Source of the DNA: Rhodothermales bacterium | Lineage (GTDB): Bacteria > Bacteroidota > Rhodothermia > Rhodothermales > UBA10348 | DNA: 64,000 nt | NCBI GenBank assembly: GCA_028284865.1 | Contig: JANQQV010000007.1 | Coordinates: 1-64,000, forward strand | Direction of reading: 5' to 3' | Part shown: positions 57,102-64,000 of the stretch, in pieces | Layout: each line of letters opens with the position of its first letter | How positions within the stretch are numbered: the first letter of the stretch is position 1 | The notes under the pieces: generated by a model | Seen by the model: only the letters and a program-made list of their open reading frames with translations | Told to the model about the DNA's origin: nothing | Database searches by the model: none | Made by a program: the position numbers and the translations under genes

Positions 57102-58889
57102 GTGAGGTCACAGGTGAGAACACAGGTGAAGCCCACGTGGAAGACGGTTGTCATCTCCGTCTTCGCCCTCTTTCTATTTGGTAGTGCGAATCCGGATCCA
57201 TACCCGGACGATTATTTCGAGTCTCCGCTCGGAATCCCCCTGCTTCTGTCCGGAAGTTTTGCAGAGATGCGCTCCAATCACTTCCACGGCGGTATTGACA
57301 TCAAAACGCAAGGTCATGCCGGCTTTCCCGTGTACGCAGCCGCTGACGGTTGGATATCGCGAATCGTTGTGTCGCCCAGTGGATATGGCAACGCGCTGTA
57401 CATCAGCCACCCGAACGGCTTCATGACCGTGTATGCCCACCTGGACCGCTTTGCCGAGCCGGTGGCGTCGTACATCAAAGATCTCCAGTACGAACAGGAA
57501 TCATTCGCCGTACAGAGCTTTCCGGATCGGGATCAGTTCAAAGTGAGTCAGCGTGAACAGATTGCATGGTCCGGAAACTCGGGAAGCTCAGCCGGTCCTC
57601 ACCTCCACTTCGAGATTCGGGACGAGCGCACGGCTCAGCCCGTCAATCCTGCTTTATGGGGATTCGATATTCCCGATACGACCCCTCCACGAGTCTATCG
57701 ATTTAAGGTGTATGCCAAGGGGCCGACTTCAATGATCCGTTTACGTGACAAGGTCAGCGGCGGCTGGAGAACCGTGGGTCCTGGAGAAGACGCATTCGTC
57801 GAACTGATTCGACAGAATGGAGGAATCGTCATGCAGCGCGTGGATCGAATCCAAGCGGCCGGTCCGATCGCGTTTGGCGTCCAGACCCATGACTTCCACG
57901 AGGGGTCAAACAACTTGCTCGGGCAGTACAAGATTGACCTCACTGTTGATGGTTCAACCTTGTTTCGTTCGGTTCTGGAGCGGTTTTCCTTCGATGAAAC
58001 GCGTTATCTGAATGCGCATGTTGATTATGCCGAACGGAGAGCTTCAGGACGATGGGTGCAGCGTGGACACGTACTCCCCGGCAATCCGCTTCCGATGTAC
58101 GAATCGACCAACAACGGCATTCTGGATGTTCAAGCTGGTCGCACCTATGAGTTGGATTACTGGGTGGAAGACGTATTTGGAAACCGTGCAGGATTCTCAT
58201 TCGACGTTGAAGGAATTCCTGGCAACATACCCGAGCCTGATCCACCTCCAGCTGCCTACGTCATGCACCATGACCAGCCCTTCACTTGGCGCGGTAGCGA
58301 GTACACCTTCCGGGCCCCTGCAGGGACGTTGTACGATGACATCGTGTTTGATTTCGGAACGTTTGCCCCACCGGCTGGCTCTCGGCCGGCGTACTCGCAG
58401 CGCATTCGTATCCACTCCCCGGAAGTCCCCGTCCACAATCGCTATCAGCTTTCGATTCATGCCCCTTCCCTGCCACCGGAGCTGAGAGACAAGGCGACAT
58501 TGGGTCTTGTCAGTTCTCGGGGTACCGTTTCCTGGGCTGGGGGTACGTGGGAAGGTGGGTCTGTGACCTCTTCACTGCGCACTTTCGGCGATTTCATCGT
58601 GACCACAGACACCGAGGGCCCTTCCATCCGTCCATTGAATATCAGTCCAGGCAAAGACATGTCTCGGACTGGTGAGATTCGCTTTCGCATCCGGGATAAT
58701 TTCAGCGGGATTGCGAGCTACAGAGGCACCATCAACGGTGAATGGGTACTGTTTGAGCACGATGCGAAGTACTCCTTGATCCGCCACCGATTCGATGGAT
58801 CATTGGCGAGGGGCTCTCACGAACTCAGAATGGAGGTCACCGACAACAAGGGAAACACCTCGGTCAGGACCATCCCGTTTGTCAGATAG
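57102..58889 (+). CDS. M23 family metallopeptidase
   Basis: 595 residues, GTG start, N-terminal hydrophobic stretch (TVVISVFALFLFGSANP) as signal or anchor. The LytM-type peptidase domain (about 45-190) holds the metal ligands in NHFHGGIDIKT (H, D) and HLHFEIRD (H, with the second conserved His). Beyond it are about 400 residues of predicted beta-sheet domains of unknown type. It probably cuts peptidoglycan in the envelope or is an adaptor. The end overlaps the convergent thrC stop by 8 bases. Confidence 0.85.
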   Translation: MRSQVRTQVKPTWKTVVISVFALFLFGSANPDPYPDDYFESPLGIPLLLSGSFAEMRSNHFHGGIDIKTQGHAGFPVYAAADGWISRIVVSPSGYGNALYISHPNGFMTVYAHLDRFAEPVASYIKDLQYEQESFAVQSFPDRDQFKVSQREQIAWSGNSGSSAGPHLHFEIRDERTAQPVNPALWGFDIPDTTPPRVYRFKVYAKGPTSMIRLRDKVSGGWRTVGPGEDAFVELIRQNGGIVMQRVDRIQAAGPIAFGVQTHDFHEGSNNLLGQYKIDLTVDGSTLFRSVLERFSFDETRYLNAHVDYAERRASGRWVQRGHVLPGNPLPMYESTNNGILDVQAGRTYELDYWVEDVFGNRAGFSFDVEGIPGNIPEPDPPPAAYVMHHDQPFTWRGSEYTFRAPAGTLYDDIVFDFGTFAPPAGSRPAYSQRIRIHSPEVPVHNRYQLSIHAPSLPPELRDKATLGLVSSRGTVSWAGGTWEGGSVTSSLRTFGDFIVTTDTEGPSIRPLNISPGKDMSRTGEIRFRIRDNFSGIASYRGTINGEWVLFEHDAKYSLIRHRFDGSLARGSHELRMEVTDNKGNTSVRTIPFVR

Positions 58890-60204
58890 CCCCGCTAATT
58901 CGTTCCCGGACGTGAGAGGCCAGCAGGTCGATATCTGGCTCAATATCCGTCCACTCTGTAGGCGCGTTCACCAGGTCAGCCAATCTCGAGGGTTCGTCAG
59001 GCTGGATGCCAGTCGCCTGCTGGCACACGTCAGGAAATTTGGCAGGATGAGCCGTCGACATGACAACGCAGGGCCCTTCGAGATGACGTGCTTTCCGAGC
59101 CTCCATGACGGAATGAATCCCTACCGCGGTGTGAGGGTCGGCCAGATACCCGGTCGACGTGAACACCGATCGCATGGTCTCCAACGTCTCATCATCCGAT
59201 GTCGTATCTGACTGGATAAGCGCCTTCAATCGTTCGCCTGGCAGCAAGGTTTTGAGACGTTCGAAATTCGACGGTGCACCCACGTCCATGGCATTGGAAA
59301 GCGTTTTGACCGTCGCTGCAAAGGCAGCATCCTTGCCGGCTACATAGTTGGGAAAGAAGTCGTTCGCATTGTGAGCGGCTCTGAAACCAGCGACTGGCAT
59401 ACCGCTCATGTGGGCGAAAACACCTGCGGTTAGGTTACCAAGATTTCCGCTCGGGACGCAGATGGAAGGAGCCGCCAAACCCGCACCGCGCGTGATATTC
59501 AGCACGCTCCACCAGTAATACAGCATCTGCGGCAACAGCCGCGCGATATTGATGGAGTTTGCCGTCGACAGCGGGATGCCTTGCCAGGCTGGATGATCAA
59601 ACGCGGCTTTGACCAGCTTCTGACAGTCATCAAAGGCTCCCTTGACCCTGAATGGATGGACACCTGGTCGTTTTGCGATGAGCTGACGTTCCTGGACTTC
59701 GCTGACTCCCCCTCCCGGATAAAGCAACACAACCTGGATACCCGGAATACCGGCAAACCCGTCAGCCACCGCGCTTCCGGTGTCGCCGGACGTCGCTACC
59801 AGGATGACGCGACTCTCTCCCGTTCGACCCAAGCGATCGCCCAACAAGCGCGCCATGGTCCGTGCCCCGAAGTCTTTGAACGAGAGCGTCGGGCCATGAA
59901 AGAGTTCGCAAACGAACAGGTCTTCGTCCACTGGAACGATGGGTACCGGAAACGCGAGGGCATCATCGACAATGCCTCTCCACGTATCCCTGAATTCCGT
60001 CCCGGAGAGCCAATGGGACATGACATCCAGAGACATATCCACGAACGAGTCCGTTGAAATGGCATCCATTTCAATTCGTGGCATGGTCCTCGGCAGGAAT
60101 AAGCCACCGTCCTGGGCCAAACCTGCCTCAATGGCTTCTCCGAGCTCGCGACCGACGTCGGATCCCCGGGTACTGTCATACAGCGTGTGGAAGGGCGAAC
60201 TCAT
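58882..60204 (-). CDS. thrC: Threonine synthase
   Basis: Makes threonine from phosphohomoserine with PLP. The 440-residue fold-type II enzyme carries the Schiff-base lysine in FHGPTLSFKDFGAR, the phosphate-binding loop ATSGDTGSAVADG and the family's MSTAHPAKFPDV near the C-terminus. Length fits the long (plant-like/yeast) class. It follows thrB after 19 bases; the pair makes threonine from homoserine. Its stop overlaps the convergent M23 gene. Confidence 0.95.
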   Translation of the reverse strand: MSSPFHTLYDSTRGSDVGRELGEAIEAGLAQDGGLFLPRTMPRIEMDAISTDSFVDMSLDVMSHWLSGTEFRDTWRGIVDDALAFPVPIVPVDEDLFVCELFHGPTLSFKDFGARTMARLLGDRLGRTGESRVILVATSGDTGSAVADGFAGIPGIQVVLLYPGGGVSEVQERQLIAKRPGVHPFRVKGAFDDCQKLVKAAFDHPAWQGIPLSTANSINIARLLPQMLYYWWSVLNITRGAGLAAPSICVPSGNLGNLTAGVFAHMSGMPVAGFRAAHNANDFFPNYVAGKDAAFAATVKTLSNAMDVGAPSNFERLKTLLPGERLKALIQSDTTSDDETLETMRSVFTSTGYLADPHTAVGIHSVMEARKARHLEGPCVVMSTAHPAKFPDVCQQATGIQPDEPSRLADLVNAPTEWTDIEPDIDLLASHVRERISGAI

Positions 60205-60223
60205 TCGGTGCAGGGCTTCTTCT

Positions 60224-61231
60224 TCAATTCGGAAGGATAGGCATCTCGACCTGGGTGCCGGTTCGCCAGGATGTGGCTGACCCGTTTTCGATCAGCCGTG
60301 CACCATCGTTGTCAATGCGATGATGTGAAAGCTTCCCACCGCAGGAGCTGGAGCCCGAAGCCTCTCTCATCGCTGCAGATATGCGATCAACAGGTCCGGT
60401 AGCTCGGCAGCATGCCAGGATGGCGGGACCTGACCCCGTCACCGTGCACCCCTCAGCACCTGCCTCCATGGCGGCCCGGGACACCGGCTCAAGGCAAGGC
60501 CACAAGTGTCGGCGGGCCGGGACCACGATATCATCACTCATCATCCACTTCCCTATGGCAGCTACGTCCCTGCGATGCATGGCATCCACTAACAAACCCA
60601 GTCTCGCTGCATGGTCGACAGCAGTCTGCAGAGCAACCTCGGTTGGAAGGGCAGCCCGGGCTTCTTTGGTCATTACTTCCATATCGGGCAGCGCCACGAT
60701 GAAGAGGAGATCATCCCATCCCTCCAATCGGATGTGATCCATGGGCTCTCGCGAACGCATGAGCACAAAACCACCCAGCAAACCTGGCAAGACGTTGTCA
60801 GCGTGCCCATGCCCGGAGGTGGCAGATTCTCCCGCTATCACGGCGTCAATCATGCCCGAAACAGGAATCGGAGACTCAAAGAGGCGGTCCGTAGCAACGG
60901 CGGCCGCAACCGAACTCGCTGCCGAACTTCCGAGTCCTGTCCCCGCCGGCAGGCCTTTCAGCAACGTAATGTCGAGGCCTCCGTCGTAGCCATGTTGTCT
61001 CGCAACATGCTTCGCTGCAACAGCGGCCGTGTTGGACGCTGGTTCATTCGGGCCAACCCAGACACTCCTTGAATCATACGCGATGCGAAGACCAGGCTGT
61101 TCCGATGTCCGGACGGTCACCTGATCGCCTAATCCGTCGATGGCGGCGCCTAGTGCATCGAATCCGGGGCCCAAATTGGAAACGGATGCCGGTGCCCAGG
61201 CTGTTGCCTCATTCCTGATCATCACATTCAT
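60224..61231 (-). CDS. thrB: Homoserine kinase
   Basis: 335-residue GHMP kinase. The ATP loop is GLPAGTGLGSSAASS, the N-terminal PASVSNLGPGFDALG and the C-terminal CTVTGSGPAILAC motifs are all there. It phosphorylates homoserine to O-phosphohomoserine. Two ATGs nine bases apart (61231 and 61222) are possible starts. It is 11 bases after fbp and precedes thrC; a bifunctional aspartokinase/homoserine dehydrogenase is not in the window. Confidence 0.95.
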   Translation of the reverse strand: MNVMIRNEATAWAPASVSNLGPGFDALGAAIDGLGDQVTVRTSEQPGLRIAYDSRSVWVGPNEPASNTAAVAAKHVARQHGYDGGLDITLLKGLPAGTGLGSSAASSVAAAVATDRLFESPIPVSGMIDAVIAGESATSGHGHADNVLPGLLGGFVLMRSREPMDHIRLEGWDDLLFIVALPDMEVMTKEARAALPTEVALQTAVDHAARLGLLVDAMHRRDVAAIGKWMMSDDIVVPARRHLWPCLEPVSRAAMEAGAEGCTVTGSGPAILACCRATGPVDRISAAMREASGSSSCGGKLSHHRIDNDGARLIENGSATSWRTGTQVEMPILPN

Positions 61232-61242
61232 CCAGGAAAGCC

Positions 61243-62283
61243 CTACGAATCCAGATCCATGTCTCCGCGCAGGAAGGCCTCGGCCGTTTCGACCATTTTC
61301 TTGCTGCCGATGTAAAGCGGAATGCGTTGATGGAGTTTGGAAGGCTGGACTTCCATGATGCGTTCCGAACCCGTCGAGGCCTTGCCGCCGGCCTGTTCCA
61401 CGATGAATGCGAGTGGATTCGCCTCATACATCAGGCGCAGCTTTCCTTCCGGGTTCTTGTGGGTGGCTGGATACATGTATAGCCCGCCCTTCATCAGATT
61501 CCGATGGAAATCCGCAACGAAAGACCCGATATAACGGGTGCTCAACGGACGGCCCGAGTCTGGACGCTCCTGCTGCATCCACTTCATGTGCTTCTTGAGG
61601 CCAATCTCGAAACTCTCGTAGTTGCCCTCATTGATCGAATACATGCTCCCGTCTTCAGGCGTGCGAATGTCGGGATGAGTCAACAGGAATTCGCCGATGG
61701 ACGGATCCAGTGTGAATCCATTGACTCCTTCACCAGTCGTGTAGACCAGCATGGTCGAGCTTCCATACAGCACGTACCCGGCTCCTACCTGATTGACACC
61801 CGGTTGCAGCGCTGACTCTAGGGTCGCCTCTGCGTGATCGTCCGGAAGATGGTAGATGCTGAAGATGGTGCCCACCGAGACATTCACCTCAATGTTGGAT
61901 GAACCATCCAGCGGGTCCATAAGAACGATATACTTCCCTTCGCTGTCGTCAGCCTTCATCGGAATGGCTTCGGAATGCTCTTCGGACCCAATCAGGCAGC
62001 ACTCTCCTCCTCTTCGCAACGCCCGAACGAATTCCTTGTGGGCCAGGGCATCCATCACCGCCTGGACCTCCCCCTGCACATTGATTTCCCCGGTGGATCC
62101 AAAGACATCAATGATGCCCGCACGACGCATGTGCCAATTGACCAGCTTGGCCGCTACGGAGATGTCCCGCAAAAGCCGGGAAAATGCGCCTGTAGAAGAG
62201 TCTACTGAGAATTGACGCTCGATAATGAACTGTTCAAGCGTCTTGAACGCTCCGATTTCTTGCAGACCGTTTTCGGGTTGCAT
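61243..62283 (-). CDS. fbp: Fructose-1,6-bisphosphatase class I
   Basis: 346-residue gluconeogenic enzyme. The metal-binding motif VLMDPLDGSSNIEVNVSVGTIFSI is intact, as are GSTGEINVQGE, TRYIGSFVADFHRNL and GGLYMYPA with the substrate-binding Arg/Lys/Tyr set. ATG at 62283 (MQPENG) is used; the upstream frame to 62406 does not look family-like. It precedes thrB by 11 bases and follows the cysteine desulfurase after 186 bases. AMP-sensitive regulation is possible as in other class I enzymes. Confidence 0.94.
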   Translation of the reverse strand: MQPENGLQEIGAFKTLEQFIIERQFSVDSSTGAFSRLLRDISVAAKLVNWHMRRAGIIDVFGSTGEINVQGEVQAVMDALAHKEFVRALRRGGECCLIGSEEHSEAIPMKADDSEGKYIVLMDPLDGSSNIEVNVSVGTIFSIYHLPDDHAEATLESALQPGVNQVGAGYVLYGSSTMLVYTTGEGVNGFTLDPSIGEFLLTHPDIRTPEDGSMYSINEGNYESFEIGLKKHMKWMQQERPDSGRPLSTRYIGSFVADFHRNLMKGGLYMYPATHKNPEGKLRLMYEANPLAFIVEQAGGKASTGSERIMEVQPSKLHQRIPLYIGSKKMVETAEAFLRGDMDLDS

Positions 62284-62469
62284 GGGCGACGGGTTGGCGG
62301 AGGAGACAGGTGTGTATGACGGTAAGATATCCCGCTTCGGCGCGCCCTCCAACCAATGCGATCGACTTTCCCTGTCTGATCGAACCTGATTCAAGAAGAG
62401 CACCAATCGGGCATCCCACTATACGTTTGTTCGCTGTGGATGCCTTTCTTCCGAACAACATTCGGAGAG

Positions 62470-63609
62470 TCAGCTCATCCGGTCCATGACACGGCCAAGT
62501 GCAGAAACCGCATCATCAACTTCGTCCGCAGTGGTTTGCGGACCGAACGAGATGCGCAATGCGCCCAGGGCTTGATCACCCGAAATCCCGATCGACTCCA
62601 GCACGTGACTCACTTTCATGGTCCCGGAGCTGCAGGCTGAACCAGCTGAAACCGCTATGCCTTCGATATCGAGACCGAGAATCAACATCTCCCCATCAAC
62701 GCCGGTCTCCTCCTCTTTGAGAACGAGCAGATTCACGATGTGCGGAGAGCAATCTGATTCCGGTGAAACCAACCGAAAAGGCGTTGGGAGTCTTTCCGTC
62801 AGTCCCAAAAGCAAGCGGTGCCGAAGGGACTTGGCGTGTGATACGAATGTCTCCCGCTGTGCATCTGCAAGCTCAAGCGCCTTGGTGATACCGACTGCGA
62901 AGGCGATGTTTTCCGTTCCGGATCGACGGCCCTGTTCCTGACCGCCACCCAAAATGAGCGGAGCGTGGGGCACCCCTGCCCTGACGAACAGTAACCCGAT
63001 TCCTTTTGGAGCACCGAATTTGTGGCCAGTCAGTGACAGATAGTCTACCGACTCGACAATAGGCTTCAGATCAAGCGTCCTTGCTCCTTGTGCGGCATCG
63101 GTGTGCACAAGCATGTCCCGTGCTCGGCACCATGCGGAAATGTCCCGTATCGGATTGATCGTCCCCAATTCGTTGTTCACCAGCATGAATGATGCGAGGC
63201 CCAAGCCGGTGGGATCGACAACATCCAATTCCTTTGTCGTGATTCGGCCATCCTGGTTAGTGGCCAGGACATGGTGTTTATCCAGAAGGCGGATTGGTTC
63301 CAGCACAGCCTCGTGTTCTACCGATGAAGTCAACACTCCCAGCTGGCCGGCGGCTTGCGAGGAAAGCACCGTGTTGTTCGATTCGCTCCCTCCCGAAGTG
63401 AACACGATTTCTGCCGGTCCTACGCCCAGGATTCCGGCCACCTTCCCCCTGCACGACTCCAAGGCATGGCGCGCCTTCCGTCCTCGACCATACACCGACG
63501 ACGGATTCCCGAATTCGGTCGTGAACCACGGCATCATGGCATCCAGTACCTCGGGTAGCACAGGGGAGGTCGCTGCGTGGTCAAGATAAATGGAGGTGGG
63601 TGCTGACAT
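62470..63609 (-). CDS. Cysteine desulfurase (NifS/IscS family)
   Basis: 379-residue PLP enzyme that takes sulfur from cysteine for iron-sulfur clusters or tRNA thiolation. The PLP lysine lies in SLTGHKFGAPKGIG, the PLP/aldimine residues in TDAAQG and VFTSGGSESNN, and the active cysteine in SAGSACSSGTMKVS (group I, with an extended loop). IscU/IscA are not nearby, so it may be an IscS or a NifS type. It begins at 63609 and is divergent to murA. Confidence 0.92.
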   Translation of the reverse strand: MSAPTSIYLDHAATSPVLPEVLDAMMPWFTTEFGNPSSVYGRGRKARHALESCRGKVAGILGVGPAEIVFTSGGSESNNTVLSSQAAGQLGVLTSSVEHEAVLEPIRLLDKHHVLATNQDGRITTKELDVVDPTGLGLASFMLVNNELGTINPIRDISAWCRARDMLVHTDAAQGARTLDLKPIVESVDYLSLTGHKFGAPKGIGLLFVRAGVPHAPLILGGGQEQGRRSGTENIAFAVGITKALELADAQRETFVSHAKSLRHRLLLGLTERLPTPFRLVSPESDCSPHIVNLLVLKEEETGVDGEMLILGLDIEGIAVSAGSACSSGTMKVSHVLESIGISGDQALGALRISFGPQTTADEVDDAVSALGRVMDRMS

Positions 63610-63738
63610 GATTGATGGTCAAAGGTCAACCAATGAGACGAGTGACACCGGGCGCAAAGTGGAAGGCGTGCTCGAGGGAAACGTTCCATCGGCTGATTCA
63701 TAGGAGGCGAATTGATCGACCCCAAGCATGGATGATTC

Positions 63739-64000
63739 ATGGACAAGCTCGTAGTTCGCGGTGGCAAGCCACTCACCGGTTCGCTCACCGTCAGCGGCTC
63801 GAAAAACACGGCTCTTCCCCTCATGTCGGCTGCCTTGCTGACCGATGGTCCGGTCGCGCTGAGCAACATCCCGGATCTGAAAGACATCCATACCTTCCGA
63901 CGCGTGATCGAGGTTACAGGGACCACCGTCGATCATTCTCCCGCAACGCATTCCATGACACTGGATGCGAGTACGCTGGAGCGAGCTGAAGCGCCTTACG
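63739..64000 (+). CDS. murA: UDP-N-acetylglucosamine 1-carboxyvinyltransferase, 3' end outside window
   Basis: Only the first 87 codons are in the window. They encode VRGGKPLTGSLTVSGSKNTA, the family start with the catalytic Lys-Asn pair, followed by LMSAALLTDGPVALSNIPD and LKDIHTF..., which match MurA. It transfers enolpyruvate to UDP-GlcNAc, the first peptidoglycan step. The gene runs on beyond base 64000. Confidence 0.9.
   Translation, partial: MDKLVVRGGKPLTGSLTVSGSKNTALPLMSAALLTDGPVALSNIPDLKDIHTFRRVIEVTGTTVDHSPATHSMTLDASTLERAEAPY

Overview
The window looks like a chromosomal, mostly core-gene stretch from a Gram-negative bacterium. An outer-membrane porin, three SurA/parvulin-type periplasmic folding factors and a lipobox on PstS support that. 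The overall gene style suggests the Bacteroidota/Rhodothermota (Rhodothermales-like) lineage, but this is inference from gene content; there is no rRNA here to settle it. No prophage, insertion sequence, CRISPR array, tRNA or rRNA was seen. Almost every base is coding and most genes sit in tight operons.

Layout. 1-5.5 kb: a 5'-cut tyrosine recombinase coupled to miaA (+); then on the minus strand an RsbW-like kinase, a glycosyltransferase, an iodotyrosine-deiodinase-like flavoprotein and a Xaa-Pro peptidase. 5.5-11.5 kb (-): guaB, a large-rRNA-type pseudouridine synthase, scpB/scpA, a sugar-nucleotide epimerase and an M16 peptidase. 11.6-21.6 kb (-): the classic rimP-nusA-infB-rbfA-truB-ribF-rpsO-pnp cluster. 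21.8-24.5 kb (-): prfB with its programmed frameshift, a small membrane protein and an aminotransferase. 24.7-26.2 kb (+): an aldehyde dehydrogenase.

26.3-34.6 kb is a phosphate-acquisition island. A Na/Pi cotransporter is read leftwards, and a porin-pstS-phoU-pstC-pstA-pstB1-pstB2 operon is read rightwards, from a shared intergenic region with an 11-bp-phased Pho-box-like array. Two features stand out. PhoU carries a C-terminal domain resembling a catalytically dead low-molecular-weight phosphatase/ArsC. The two PstB ATPases carry complementary active-site defects, so that a heterodimer would have one normal and one degenerate ATP site.

34.7-41.1 kb: a tandem ATP-cone 2-phosphoglycerate-kinase-like protein (-), an ornithine-cyclodeaminase-family enzyme (+), an HD phosphohydrolase (-), and cmk-rpsA (-). 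41.4-46 kb (+): a TrmH-family methyltransferase, a single-chain methylmalonyl-CoA mutase (MutA-like half fused to MutB) and its MeaB GTPase. 46-48.8 kb (-): gltX and an ECF sigma/anti-sigma pair. 49-53.5 kb (+): three consecutive SurA-like proteins. 53.6-56 kb (+): MoxR ATPase and HutF. Then an AI-2E transporter (-), an M23 peptidase (+), a minus-strand run iscS-like / fbp / thrB / thrC, and the start of murA (+) running off the end.

Translation and RNA-related proteins here (IF2, NusA, S1) carry long Ala/Glu-rich tails, while PNPase carries a Gly/Arg/Asp-rich tail.
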